Assembly (NCBI GenBank): GCA_018715125.1
Contig: DVMF01000036.1
Coordinates: 1-64,000, forward strand
From: Candidatus Coprousia avicola
Lineage (GTDB): Bacteria; Actinomycetota; Coriobacteriia; Coriobacteriales; Coriobacteriaceae
Direction of reading: 5' to 3'
DNA length: 64,000 bases
The position numbers and the translations under genes are program-made. Below are positions 9,671-20,500 of this stretch, one piece after another. Every line of letters starts with the position of its first letter. Position 1 is the stretch's first letter. The notes beneath the pieces are model-generated. The model worked only from the letters and a program-made list of their open reading frames with translations. It searched no databases and was not told where the DNA came from.

Positions 9671-10615
9671 ATGGAGCAGCATAGCGTCGTGGTGTTTGGC
9701 AGCATGAACATGGACCTTTCGGTCGCGTGCCCGCGCATGCCGGTGGCGGGCGAGACGATCACCGGGTCGGACTTCTTCACGGCGGCGGGCGGCAAGGGGG
9801 CCAACCAGGCCGTGGCGTCCGCACGGCGGGGAGCGCCGACCCATATGATCGCCGCGGTGGGAGACGACGCCTTTGGGGCGGAGCTCGTCGCCGGGCTTGC
9901 GGCGGCAGGCGTCGACTGCGCGGAGGTCGAGCGCCGGGCGGACGTCCCGACGGGCACGGCCACCATCTTGCGCTGTGCGGGCGATAACCGCATCGTGCTC
10001 TCGCCCGGGGCAAACGCGGTGCGCGACGCGGCGAGCGCCATCGCCTCGCTGGATGCGCTTATCGCAGCCGGTGCGGCACCCGTGGGGAGCGTGCTGGTGA
10101 CGCAGGGCGAGTGCGACCTTGCGGCGACAGCGGCGATCATCACCCATGCCCATCGACGCGGCCTCTTTACCGTGTTCAACCCCGCTCCCGCATGCCAGCT
10201 GCCGGAGGAGGCGTGGCGCGAGGTCGACCTCGTGTGCCTGAACGAGACGGAATGCGCCGCCATCACGGGCATCGCACCGGATGACGACGCTTCCTGCACG
10301 GCGGCGCTGCAGCGGTTGGGCGCCCTCACCGCGGGCGGCACGGGCATCCTCACCTTGGGCGCGGCGGGTTCGGCGGCGCTCTTGGAGGACGAGCTCATGC
10401 GCGTTCCCGCGCAGCAGTGCGAGGTGGCAGATACCACTGCGGCGGGAGACACCTATATCGGGGTGCTGGCCGCGGCGCGCGCCTCGGGCGAGGTGCTCTT
10501 CGAATGCATGATTCAGGCGTCGCTCGCCTCGGGCGTCGCCGTGACCAGGCTCGGCGCGCAGCCCTCCATACCCACGTGGGCCGAGGTAGAGGAGTGGGCG
10601 TTCGCACGGGTGTGA
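9671..10615 (+). CDS. rbsK: Ribokinase (PfkB family)
   Basis: [41 protein letters not shown] PfkB signatures. Confidence 0.88.
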   Translation: MEQHSVVVFGSMNMDLSVACPRMPVAGETITGSDFFTAAGGKGANQAVASARRGAPTHMIAAVGDDAFGAELVAGLAAAGVDCAEVERRADVPTGTATILRCAGDNRIVLSPGANAVRDAASAIASLDALIAAGAAPVGSVLVTQGECDLAATAAIITHAHRRGLFTVFNPAPACQLPEEAWREVDLVCLNETECAAITGIAPDDDASCTAALQRLGALTAGGTGILTLGAAGSAALLEDELMRVPAQQCEVADTTAAGDTYIGVLAAARASGEVLFECMIQASLASGVAVTRLGAQPSIPTWAEVEEWAFARV

Positions 10616-10697
10616 CGAAGCGGCGGCGCCGGCCAGGGCGCGAGGGGTTGCACGCGCCGGGGCGCCGTGCGCAACGTTTGGTGAAGGGACGGTCCTC

Positions 10698-11660
10698 ATG
10701 ACCAAAAAGCTCATCCTCGACCTCGATGCGGGTATCGACGACGCCATGGCGCTCGCCTATGCGCTGGCGAGTCCGGAAGTCGAGCTCATCGGCATCACCA
10801 CCGTGTTTGGCAACGTGCCGTGCGCGCAGTCGATGACAAACTGCCGGGCGCTCCTCGAGCTTCTGGGCGCGCCAGACGTTCCCGTGGTGGCGGGTGCGGA
10901 CCGTGCGCTCGCGGCGACGGAGCCGTACACCACGATGGTGGACGTCCATGGCGCAAACGGTCTCGGCGGCGTTAAGCTGCCCGCCCCGCGGACGGCAGCA
11001 GAGGGCGTGCTGGATGCATGCGCTACGGCAGCGGTGTCGTTTTTGCTGGATGCGGCGCGCCGCTATGGCGAGAACCTCATCTATGTTCCCACCGGTCCGC
11101 TTACCAACCTTGCCCGCGCCCTCGCGCTCGACGCGCAGGCGGTGGCGCGCATCGGCGCCATCACGTTTATGGGCGGCGCGCTCACGGTGCCCGGCAACGT
11201 GACGCCGGGGGCGGAGGCCAACATCGCCAACGACCCCGAGGCGGCGGACGCCGTGGTGCGAAGTAGCGTGCCCGTAACCATGGTGGGGCTCGACGTCACC
11301 CATCAGACCATTTTGCCCGCCGCCGAGATCGAGCGCTGGCGGGCCCTCGGCACGCCAGCGGGCGAGGCGTTTGCCGCCATCGTGGGGTATTACTCCCAGT
11401 TCTATCTGACCCACCAGGGGCACCTCGGCGGCTGCGCGCTGCACGACCCCCTCGCGGTGGCCGCAGCCATCGACACCACGCTTATCGGCACCTTGGGTAT
11501 CAACCTCAAGGTCGATGTGGCAGGGCCGTTCCGCGGCCGTACCGTCGGCGACGCCGCACGTTTGAGAGACGTCTGCAAGACAGCACAGGTAGCGCTTACC
11601 GTGGACGCACCCCGCTTTGTGGCGCGGTTCTGCGAGCGGCTCACGTGCGCGCTCGCCTGA
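10698..11660 (+). CDS. Inosine-uridine-preferring nucleoside hydrolase family
   Basis: LILDLDAGIDDAMALAYAL Asp cluster, TTVFGNV, TGPLTNLARAL, MVGLDVTHQ. Confidence 0.9.
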   Translation: MTKKLILDLDAGIDDAMALAYALASPEVELIGITTVFGNVPCAQSMTNCRALLELLGAPDVPVVAGADRALAATEPYTTMVDVHGANGLGGVKLPAPRTAAEGVLDACATAAVSFLLDAARRYGENLIYVPTGPLTNLARALALDAQAVARIGAITFMGGALTVPGNVTPGAEANIANDPEAADAVVRSSVPVTMVGLDVTHQTILPAAEIERWRALGTPAGEAFAAIVGYYSQFYLTHQGHLGGCALHDPLAVAAAIDTTLIGTLGINLKVDVAGPFRGRTVGDAARLRDVCKTAQVALTVDAPRFVARFCERLTCALA

Positions 11661-11720
11661 ACGTCGCGCAAGTCTGATACTCTAACAGGTACGTGCATAA
11701 CCGGGAAAGGAGCGCTCCCT

Positions 11721-12404
11721 ATGGAGGCATACAAGCAGGGTTTTATCGAGTTTATGGTTGCGTCCGACGTGCTCAAGTTCGGTGAGTTCACGCTCAAGAG
11801 CGGTCGCCGGTCGCCGTTTTTCATGAACGCGGGGGCCTATGTGACGGGCGCGCAGCTGAAGCGTCTCGGCGAGTACTACGCCCAGGCGATCCACGACAAC
11901 TTCGGCCTCGACTTCGACGTCGTCTTCGGCCCGGCGTACAAGGGCATTCCCTTGGCGGTCGTGACGGCCATCGCCCTCAACGACCTCTACGGCAAGGAGG
12001 TCAGGTACTGCTCCGACCGCAAGGAGGTCAAAGACCACGGCGCGGACAAGGGCGGCATGCTCGGTTACGAGCTCAAAGACGGTGACCGCGTGGTGATGGT
12101 GGAGGACGTCACCACCTCGGGCAAGTCCATCGACGAGACGTACCCCAAGCTGATGGCGGCGGCCGACGTCGAGGTCAAGGGCCTTATCGTGAGCCTCAAC
12201 CGCATGGAGGTCGGCAAGGGCGGGGTTACGACGGCGCAAAAGGAGATCGAGGCCAAGTACGGGTTCCCCGTGGCGTCGATCGTGTCGATGGCCGAGGTGT
12301 GCGAGGTGCTCTATAACCGCGAGGTCGACGGTCGCGTGGTGATCGACGATCGAATCAAGGCGGCGCTCGACGCATATTACGCCGAGTACGGCGCCAAGGA
12401 ATAG
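11721..12404 (+). CDS. pyrE: Orotate phosphoribosyltransferase
   Basis: FTLKSGRRSPFFMNAGAY and VVMVEDVTTSGKSI PRPP motif. Confidence 0.92.
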   Translation: MEAYKQGFIEFMVASDVLKFGEFTLKSGRRSPFFMNAGAYVTGAQLKRLGEYYAQAIHDNFGLDFDVVFGPAYKGIPLAVVTAIALNDLYGKEVRYCSDRKEVKDHGADKGGMLGYELKDGDRVVMVEDVTTSGKSIDETYPKLMAAADVEVKGLIVSLNRMEVGKGGVTTAQKEIEAKYGFPVASIVSMAEVCEVLYNREVDGRVVIDDRIKAALDAYYAEYGAKE

Positions 12405-12548
12405 GGAAGAGGCCGGCGCGGGCGCTGGCTTTGGACCTGTCGGGGCGACGGCTGCATACAGGCGGCACCCGTTGGACCGACGGCGCCGAGGCAGCGTGCG
12501 CGCGGGACTGGTCGCGCTCGACGTGAGCGCTCGTTTTGGGGAGGACCC

Positions 12549-13100
12549 ATGAGAAAGAAGTTCACCGTAGCCCTGATGGCGCTTTTCGCCGCTTGCCTTC
12601 TGGTGCTGAGCGGCTGCGGCGGCCCGTCGGTCGAGGAGCTCATCCGCGAGGACCTGACGACGCAGTTCGACGAGGTCAAGAACGGCGAGGAAGATTTCCT
12701 CGAGGGACTGGAGGAGGGCGCGGGCGACAGCTTCGACCAGCTCGGCGTCGATGCGTCCGCCTTCGCGCAGGCGTATCTCGACGGCTTTGACTACTCCATC
12801 GACGAGATTGTGGTGGAGGACACCACCGCCACGGCGACCGTCACCCTCAAGGTGAAGTCGATGGGCGACATCGTGAACGAGTTCAATCTCCAGTTTGCCG
12901 ACTACATGTCGACGGTCGACCTCTCGACGATTACGGAGGACGACCTGTACGCCGCCGCCGGGCAGATGATGCTGGATATCACCAACGCCGCCGAGCTCAA
13001 AGACGTAACCTGCAACTTCACCTACTCGCAGGACGACGAGGGCGAGTGGAGCGCCGACGAGAGCGCGGAAACCGAGCTCACCAACGCGCTCATGAGCTAG
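12549..13100 (+). CDS. Lipoprotein of unknown function
   Basis: Signal peptide with lipobox LVLSGCGG; acidic mature part. Confidence 0.75.
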   Translation: MRKKFTVALMALFAACLLVLSGCGGPSVEELIREDLTTQFDEVKNGEEDFLEGLEEGAGDSFDQLGVDASAFAQAYLDGFDYSIDEIVVEDTTATATVTLKVKSMGDIVNEFNLQFADYMSTVDLSTITEDDLYAAAGQMMLDITNAAELKDVTCNFTYSQDDEGEWSADESAETELTNALMS

Positions 13101-13132
13101 CGCGCTAACAGGGCGCATCCAACAGAGATGAC

Positions 13133-13164
13133 GGCGGGGCGTCGGCTGCGGTCGGCGCCCCGCC
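13133..13164. terminator. Hairpin between convergent lipoprotein and GntR genes
   Basis: GGCGGGGCG (13133-13141) / CGCCCCGCC (13156-13164). Confidence 0.5.
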
Positions 13165-13171
13165 TCGTATC

Positions 13172-13951
13172 TTAGGGGCGCTTGCGGTGCGGGCGCGTGG
13201 CGAGGATGCGCGCTGAGAAGAACTCGGGGTGCTGGCGCGAGTAGATTACCTCGAACTGGTTGCCCGTCGAAGCGAAGGTGTGCGATTCCACCAGGGCGAT
13301 GTAGGTCATAGGGTCGAGGTTGAGCAGCGCGCCGTCCTGGACGCCCGCGCGCCGCATGCTCAGCGTGCGCTTGCTGGTGAGAATCTCCATGCCGAGGGTC
13401 TGCTCGATGTGGCGGTAGGTGCCCGAGACGGCAATCTCGGGCGTGATACCGGGTACCTCGGTCTCCGACGTGTAGGTCTCCTCCACGGCAACGGGCTTGC
13501 CGCTTGCGATGCGGAGCCGCAGCAGGTGGACGAGGGGCGTGCCGGGGGTAAAGCCGGTGGATGCGGCGACGCGGTCGTCGGCGAAGAGCCGCTCAAAGGT
13601 GAGAAGGCGCGTCTTGGGGGTGAGGCCACGGGCAGCGCAGATCTCGGGGAAGGTGTCGAGTCCGCCGGTAGCATAGCCCTGCGTACCCGCCTGTTCGGGC
13701 TGCCAGATGACGGTGACGCCGCGACCTTGACGGGCCTGCACGTAACCCTCTTGCGCAAGCAGCGCGAGCGCGCGGCGCACCGGTGCGTGCGAGCAGCTGA
13801 AGCGCTCGCAGAGGGCGGCTTCGGTGGGCAGGAGGCCCTGGAAGGGGTAGGCGCCCGCGCGGATCTCACGGCGCAGGGCGGCGGCGACCCACGTCGCTCC
13901 CGATATCGACGAGGACGGCCTATACGTCGCCTGCAAGGACCTCGGCCTCAT
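13172..13951 (-). CDS. GntR family transcriptional regulator with UTRA-type domain
   Basis: ALRREIRAGAYPFQGLLPTEAALCERFSCSHAPVRRALALLAQEGYVQARQGRGVTV wHTH; start could be 13984. Confidence 0.85.
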   Translation of the reverse strand: MRPRSLQATYRPSSSISGATWVAAALRREIRAGAYPFQGLLPTEAALCERFSCSHAPVRRALALLAQEGYVQARQGRGVTVIWQPEQAGTQGYATGGLDTFPEICAARGLTPKTRLLTFERLFADDRVAASTGFTPGTPLVHLLRLRIASGKPVAVEETYTSETEVPGITPEIAVSGTYRHIEQTLGMEILTSKRTLSMRRAGVQDGALLNLDPMTYIALVESHTFASTGNQFEVIYSRQHPEFFSARILATRPHRKRP

Positions 13952-13994
13952 ATAACGCGGTTCCGCTCCGCCTTCGCGCCTCATGCGACTTCCC

Positions 13995-14038
13995 TGTCCC
14001 CGGGGACAATGCTCCTGTCATATTCCCGTTGACAGGAG
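13995..14038. promoter_or_regulatory. Palindrome plus SD-containing hairpin upstream of the recombinase
   Basis: TGTCCCCGGGGACA perfect palindrome (13995-14008); CTCCTGTCA (14012-14020) / TGACAGGAG (14030-14038), the right arm overlapping the AGGAGG SD of the gene starting at 14048. Confidence 0.6.
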
Positions 14039-14047
14039 GTTGTTACG

Positions 14048-14677
14048 ATGCAGTACGGCTATGCGCGGGTTTCGACGCGCGATCAGAATGTCGATCGCCA
14101 ATTGGATGCGCTGCGGGCGTTTCCCCTTGAGGAACGTCGGATTTACACCGACTACTTCACGGGAGCGAGCTTCGAGCGTCCGCGCTACCTCAGCTTGATG
14201 CGCAAGCTTGCCCCGGGCGATGTGATGGTGGTGACGAGCATCGACCGGCTGGGCCGTAACTACGATGAGATCATCCAGCAATGGCGTCGGCTGACGCATG
14301 AGCGGCATATCGACATCGTGGTGCTCGACATGCCGCTACTCGACACGCGCGCCCGCGGTGCGGTGGAAAACGATGTGACGCGGAAGTTCATATCGGACCT
14401 GCTGCTGCAGCTGCTCTCGTATGTGGCCCAGGTGGAGCGCGAGAACATCCGGCGACGTCAAGCCGAGGGCATCGCTGCCGCACGGGCAAGGGGCGCGCGG
14501 TTCGGGCGGCCTGAGAAACGGCGTCCCGATGGCGCAGAGGCGGTTTTGGATGAGGTCCGTGCCGGTGCCACCACAAAAATGGCAGCTGCCGAACGGCTCG
14601 GCATTAGCCGCGCTACGCTGGACAAATGGCTTAGGCAAGACTTACACGTGTTAGCAAACTGCGAAGAAACTGTCTAA
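14048..14677 (+). CDS. Serine recombinase (resolvase/invertase family)
   Basis: YGYARVSTRDQNVDRQLDAL, SIDRLGRNYDEI, VERENIRRRQAEGIAAARARGARFGRP, C-terminal HTH TKMAAAERLGISRATLDKWL. Confidence 0.92.
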   Translation: MQYGYARVSTRDQNVDRQLDALRAFPLEERRIYTDYFTGASFERPRYLSLMRKLAPGDVMVVTSIDRLGRNYDEIIQQWRRLTHERHIDIVVLDMPLLDTRARGAVENDVTRKFISDLLLQLLSYVAQVERENIRRRQAEGIAAARARGARFGRPEKRRPDGAEAVLDEVRAGATTKMAAAERLGISRATLDKWLRQDLHVLANCEETV

Positions 14678-14857
14678 AAACCTAGACTTTTATTACACCG
14701 AGTCTTTACGCTTCTCCTTACCTTCCCCCTCAAGGTCCTCCGCAAAGTGGCGCAGGTATGCGCAATAGATAGGAGTCCCCCTTGGGAACGCGTCAATCTT
14801 AACCCTCCCTTATGTAAAAGTCTGCTTTTCTGGCAGCGGCTAAGGAGGACGCGTTAC

Positions 14858-16909
14858 ATGAAAATCAAGGGTAAGCACATCGCGATCACGGCGGGCTTGA
14901 GCGCCGTGCTGGCGCTGAGCCCGGTGGTCGGTACGGTGAGCTCGGTCTACGCCGAGGGAGACGGCAGTGCCGCGAATGCGCGCGTCGCCGATGAGATCAA
15001 CATCACCATGAAGTATCTCGACCAAAACGGTGAGCGGGCCAGCTATACGACGGGTACGGTTGGCGGCCAGCTGCAGGCTGTCGATATCCCGATGAACGTT
15101 CCCGGCAAGCAGCTTGTAGGGTTCGAGGTCACCAGCGGCACGTTTGGCGATCAGGGCACTCCCTTCGGGAGTGTTGACGAGCTTCTCTCGTTCCAGTTCC
15201 AGGGCAACGCGACGGTGGAGGCGCTCTACGAGGACGTGGCCCCGGTCGACCCCGTTGAGACCCACAACATCACGGTGAAGTACCTCGACGAGAACGGCAA
15301 CGAGGCGACCCTCGCCACCACGACCGGCGCCGACGGCCGCATCATCTCGCTCCCCGGCGCGCCGACTGAGGTCCCCGGCAAGAGGCTCGTCCGCTGGGTC
15401 GTCACCGAGGGCGTGCTCGAGGACAAGGCCTCCTGGTTCTCCTCGGAGGAGAACATGGCGACGTTCGTGTTCAAGGGCGACGCGACGGTCGAGGCCGTCT
15501 ACGAGGACGTTGAGCCCGAGGAGCCCGAGCAGCGCTACATCACCGTCCACTTCATGGATGGCGATGAGGAGATCAGCACCGGCGCGGTGCTGAACGGCAC
15601 CTCCGACTGGAGTGGCGTCACCAACCCCACCAAGGACGGCTACACCTTCGCCGGCTGGAACTTCGAGGGCGAGACCACGCTTTACCAGGACCTCGACACG
15701 GTGGCTGTGGCATATGACAGCTCGATTACCGAGATCAACCTCTATGCCAACTGGACCAAGGACGAAGAGGTTCCGTTCGAGCGCTACATCGACGTCAACT
15801 ACTGGGACGGCGACCAGCTCCTCGGCACCGGCCAGGTCCTCAACGGCACGACGCAGTGGAGCGGCATCGTCAACCCGACCAAGGACGGCTACACCTTCGC
15901 CGGCTGGAGCTTCGAGGGCGAGACGGCGACCTACCCCGACCTCGACGTGGTGCGTGCCGCCTACGATGCCACGATCGATGAGATCAACGTCTACGCCAAC
16001 TGGACCGAGAACGAGGCTCCTGCGCCCGAGCAGCGCTACATAGACGTCAACTACTGGGACGGCGACCAGCTCCTCGGCACCGGCGCCGTGCTGAACGGCA
16101 CCTCCGACTGGAGCGGCGTCGTCAGCCCGACCAAGGACGGCTACACCTTCGCCGGCTGGCAGTTCGATGGCGAGTCGACCATCTACACGGATGCCGAGCT
16201 CGACGGTGTGGTTATCGCCGCTGACGAGTCCGTGACCGAGATCAACCTGTACGCCCAGTGGGACGAGGTCGTTCCCGAGCAGCGCTACATCGATGTCAAC
16301 TACTGGGACGGCGACCAGCTCCTCGGCACCGGCGCCGTGCTGAACGGCACTAACCAGTGGAGCGGTATCGTCAACCCGACCAAGGACGGCTACACCTTCG
16401 CCGGCTGGCAGTTCGAGGGTGAGGACACGGTTACCTCCGATCTCGACAAGGTGGTCTTCGCGGGCGATGCATCGGTGACCGAGATCAACCTCTACGCCCA
16501 GTGGAACAAGGTCATCGATCCGGAGACCAAGTTCTACACGGTGACCTTCGACGATTGCCTCGCCAACACGGAGAACCTGACCGTCCAGGTGGAGGAGGGC
16601 AAGACCGTCCTCAAGCCCATCGATCCCACCTGCGAGGGCTGGAAGTTCGAGGGCTGGTTCACCGACACTGCGCTCACTCAGGCCTATGACTTCGATGCGC
16701 CGGTTACCGCCGACCTCACGCTCTACGCCAAGTGGAGCCAGGTTGAGGGCGCGGGTGAGACCGAGGATGCCGTCACCCCCACCAAGCCCGAGGATAAGGG
16801 CGGCCTGCCCCAGACGGGCGACATCGCCGCTATCGCTACGGCTGCGGTGGCTGTCGCGGGCGCCGGTATCGCCGGTGCCGGTGCGCTGATCAACAAGCGC
16901 CGCAAGTAA
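14858..16909 (+). CDS. LPXTG cell-wall-anchored surface protein with InlB B-type (Listeria-Bacteroides) repeats
   Basis: Signal peptide; repeats ...NPTKDGYTFAGW..EGE...EINLYANW; C-terminal LPQTG + hydrophobic segment + KRRK. Confidence 0.88.
   Translation: MKIKGKHIAITAGLSAVLALSPVVGTVSSVYAEGDGSAANARVADEINITMKYLDQNGERASYTTGTVGGQLQAVDIPMNVPGKQLVGFEVTSGTFGDQGTPFGSVDELLSFQFQGNATVEALYEDVAPVDPVETHNITVKYLDENGNEATLATTTGADGRIISLPGAPTEVPGKRLVRWVVTEGVLEDKASWFSSEENMATFVFKGDATVEAVYEDVEPEEPEQRYITVHFMDGDEEISTGAVLNGTSDWSGVTNPTKDGYTFAGWNFEGETTLYQDLDTVAVAYDSSITEINLYANWTKDEEVPFERYIDVNYWDGDQLLGTGQVLNGTTQWSGIVNPTKDGYTFAGWSFEGETATYPDLDVVRAAYDATIDEINVYANWTENEAPAPEQRYIDVNYWDGDQLLGTGAVLNGTSDWSGVVSPTKDGYTFAGWQFDGESTIYTDAELDGVVIAADESVTEINLYAQWDEVVPEQRYIDVNYWDGDQLLGTGAVLNGTNQWSGIVNPTKDGYTFAGWQFEGEDTVTSDLDKVVFAGDASVTEINLYAQWNKVIDPETKFYTVTFDDCLANTENLTVQVEEGKTVLKPIDPTCEGWKFEGWFTDTALTQAYDFDAPVTADLTLYAKWSQVEGAGETEDAVTPTKPEDKGGLPQTGDIAAIATAAVAVAGAGIAGAGALINKRRK
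15530..16505 (+). repeat. Four intragenic tandem repeats, ~250 bp each, in the surface protein gene
   Basis: YID/TVxxxDGDxxxxTGxVLNGTxxWSGxxxPTKDGYTFAGWxFEGE repeated four times, near-identical DNA at ~15781, ~16033 and ~16283. Confidence 0.85.
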
Positions 16910-16932
16910 TTTCGTAGCACGCAGATGCTGCT

Positions 16933-16969
16933 GGCGGCTCGCTCGCATCCCGAGCGAGCCGCCTTTTTT
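16933..16969 (+). terminator. Rho-independent terminator of the surface protein gene
   Basis: GGCGGCTCGCTCG / CGAGCGAGCCGCC 13-bp stem, 5-nt loop, TTTTTT. Confidence 0.9.
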
Positions 16970-17032
16970 GATGGATTGGGTGCGTGGCGGGAGACGGCCT
17001 GTCTCTGCAGGCACCCCCGTGCGGAGGTTGCC

Positions 17033-17341
17033 ATGGGGCACAAAGAGGGCATTTCGCTCGAAGGCATCAGCGAGCGCCGAGGTCATCGGCATGCGTTTGT
17101 GTACGAGCGCGTGTATGAGATTATCGCGCGCGACACCGATGCCACGGGTTCGACTACGTTCTCAAAGCGCTCGCTTGCCGCATCGCTTGATTGCTCGTTA
17201 CGCTCGGTCGATACGGCGATCCAGCGTCTCCGCAACGACGGCGTCATCGAGGCCGTGCCGCAGTATGGCGAAAACGGCGCACAGCTTGCAAACGTCTATA
17301 GGCTCTGCCGCCCGTTAGGGTCCGCTCCCGCGTCTCGGTGA
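17033..17341 (+). CDS. Small winged-helix/HTH protein, putative regulator
   Basis: FSKRSLAASLDCSLRSVDTAIQRLRNDGVIEAVPQ wHTH pattern. Confidence 0.55.
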   Translation: MGHKEGISLEGISERRGHRHAFVYERVYEIIARDTDATGSTTFSKRSLAASLDCSLRSVDTAIQRLRNDGVIEAVPQYGENGAQLANVYRLCRPLGSAPASR

Positions 17342-17453
17342 GGGGCTGCGCGGGCACAGGTTCTGGCGATTATGGCTCGTGCGTGCATGACGCGTACCCG
17401 TTCGCTATGTATGCTGACCCTGCGCTAAGATAGGGGCAAACGAGAACGAATGA

Positions 17454-17481
17454 CCCGCGCCGACTTGTTCGGGCGGGTTTT
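17454..17481 (+). terminator. Hairpin with U-tract upstream of mfd
   Basis: CCCGC-g-CCGA / TCGG-GCGGG followed by TTTT. Confidence 0.5.
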
Positions 17482-17532
17482 CGGCGTGCGCGCTAACGGC
17501 GTGTCGCGCCGCCGGGCAAGACGGGAGACCGC

Positions 17533-20500
17533 ATGCTGATTCATCGCATCGCCGCGCAGCTGTTTCAAGCCGAGGGACCGCGCACCATCGAGCAGGCGCT
17601 AGATGAGGGAAAAGATGCCACGCTCGCGGTTTCGCAGTCGGGGCGCACGCTGTTGCTTGCGGCTCAGTTTGCCCGCCGTCCGCGTCCGGTGGTCTACGTT
17701 GTCTCGGGGGAGGAGGCGGCCGATCGCGCGGCCCGCGCACTCGTCGCCTATCTAGGGCTTGAACGGGTGGTCCGCTACCCCGAGCGGCGCGACCTGCCAT
17801 GGAGCGCCAAAGCGGATCTCGACGACGCCGCCGTGGCGCAGCGCTGCTTCGCCTTGGGGCGCATCGCGCGGGGAGAGGCCGTCATCATGGTCGCGTCTGC
17901 GCGGGCGCTGCTGCGCTGCGTGCCCGGGCCCGAGACGCCGTACTGGCGTGAGGCGCATTTTGCCGTGGGGGAGGAGATACCCTTCGAGGAGGTGCCGCGC
18001 CGCCTGGTGAGCATGGGCTACACCTCTTCGGAGGCCGCCGACGCCCCGGGGCTTTTCCGCGTGCACGGCGACACGGTTGACGTCTTGCCCGCGCAGGCGA
18101 CCGCTCCGGTGCGGCTTGAGTTCTTCGGTGACGAGATAGACCGCATTCGCCGCATGGTGGGCACGACGGGCCAGACCATCGGCGACGAGGACGCTATCGA
18201 CATCTATCCGTGCCGCGAGCTCGCGCTCACCGACGATGCCGTGGCCCGTTTGCGTGCGGCGCTCTACCAGCCCGCACAGCAGGATACCGAGCTGGCGGCG
18301 CTCCTCGAGCTCGCCTGCGCGCGCGTGGCCACGCCCGAGCTCGATCGCTTCCTCCCTCTCCTCTACGAGCGTACGGACTCACCTCTCGCGCACATCGCGC
18401 CAAATGCGCTCGTAGTGCTCTCGGAGCCGCGTTCGCTCTTCGACGACTGCGCTCGCGCCTACGAGGACCTCGACCGCCGCGCGGGCGAGGCGCGCGTCGA
18501 TAGGCTCGACGGGCTCTACGTGCGTCCGCAGGAACTCGATTTCGGTCGCCAGCAGCGGTTGAACTACGTCTCGCTCATCCGTGCGGGCGGCGCCGTAACT
18601 GCGGAGCTCAAGATCGAGCAGCCCGCCATCGCCGGGTCGGACACGCGCTTCATCTCCCGCATCCGCGAATGCGTCTCCAACCGTTTCGCCGTGGTCTTCG
18701 CTGCGCCCGATCGCGGGGCGCGCGAGTCGCTCGAGCTCTCGTTTGGCGACGAATCGATACCCTTTGAGGAGTCTCTGCAGGCAGCGCCCGAGAACGAAGG
18801 CGAGGTCAGCGCCTCCGTTCGGCTGCGCGTGACCGACCCTTTGAACCTCAAGCGCATCGATCCCGCCGAGCGCGTGCATACGGTGCCCACGCTTACGCGC
18901 GGGCGCGTCACGTTTATCGACCTCGCGCTTCCCGCCGGTGTCGTGGTTCCCGAGGCGCATCTCGCAGTCTTCTCCATCGCGGACCTTAACGCCCGCTTGG
19001 ACGCGCGCCGCGGCCGCACCGCACGCCGCAAGGTCGACATCACCGAGGTGACCTTCCCCTTCAAGCCGGGCGATTACGTGGTGCACGCCACGCACGGCAT
19101 CGCGTTGTTCTCGGCGATCGTGCGGCAGGAGGTCGCCGGTCGCGAGCGCGACTACTTTCTCTTGGAGTATGCGGGCGGCGACAAGCTCTACGTACCGCTT
19201 GAGCAGGTGGACCGCATCACGCGCTACGTGGGTCCCGACGGCGACAGCCCCCGTCTCACGCGCCTCAACACGGCCGACTGGTCGCGCGCGACCAACAAGG
19301 CGCGCAAGAGCGCCAAAAAGCTCGCCTTCGACCTCGTCGACCTCTACACGCGCCGCAGCTCCATCACCGGTTTCGCCTGTCCGCCCGACACGCCCGAGCA
19401 GCTCGAGATGGAGGCGAGTTTCCCCTACGAGCCCACGCACGACCAGATGGAGGCCATTGACGACATCAAGGCGGATATGGAGTCGCCTAAGCCCATGGAC
19501 CGTCTGCTCTGCGGCGACGTGGGCTTTGGCAAGACGGAGGTCGCCCTGCGCGCCGCCTTCAAGTGCGTCGACTCCGGACGTCAGGTGATGGTGCTCTGCC
19601 CCACCACCATTCTGGCCCAGCAGCACTATCAGACGTTCTTCGAGCGCTTCGCCCCCTTTGGTGTGGAAGTCGAGGTGCTCTCCCGCTTTAGGACGCCCGC
19701 GCAGCAGAGGCGCGCGCTCTCGGCGTTTGCCGAGGGCAAGGTCGACGTGCTGGTGGGCACGCACCGCCTGCTCTCCGCCGATGTCAACCCGGCGCGCCTC
19801 GGGCTCGTTATCATCGACGAGGAGCAGCGTTTCGGCGTGCAGCACAAAGAGCAGCTTAAAAACCTGCGCGAGCAGATCGATGTGCTCACGCTTTCGGCTA
19901 CGCCCATCCCGCGCACCATGCAGATGGCGATCAGCGGGGTGCGCGACATGAGCCTCATCACCACGCCGCCCACGGGACGCCGCCCCGTGATCGTGCATGT
20001 GGGGGAGTACGATCCAGACGTGGTCTCGGCGGCCATCCGTCTGGAACTGGGGCGCAAGGGTCAGGTCTACTACGTGTCCAACCGCGTCAAGACCATCGAC
20101 GACGCCGTCGACCGCGTGCACGAAGTCGCACCCGAGGCGCGCGTGGGCGTGGCGCACGGCAAGATGAGCCCGCGCGAGGTCGAGGACGTCATGATCGACT
20201 TTGCGACGGGCAGGATCGACGTGCTCGTCGCCACGACGATTATCGAGAGCGGTATCGACAACCCGCATACCAACACGCTGATCATCGAGGACTCGCAGCG
20301 ACTCGGTTTGGCGCAGCTCTACCAGCTCAAGGGCCGTGTGGGACGCTCTGCCACACAGGCGTACGCCTACTTTATGTTCCCCGGCGAGATTCCGCTCACG
20401 CCCGAGGCGACGGAGCGCCTGACCGCGCTCGCCGAGTTTCAGGACCTGGGCAGCGGCATGCGCATCGCCATGCGCGACCTCGAGATTCGCGGCGCGGGGT

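Noticed and set aside
14678-14857. Invertible promoter upstream of the LPXTG adhesin
   Set aside because: No convincing pair of long inverted repeats flanking this interval found by eye; kept only as a hypothesis in the recombinase finding
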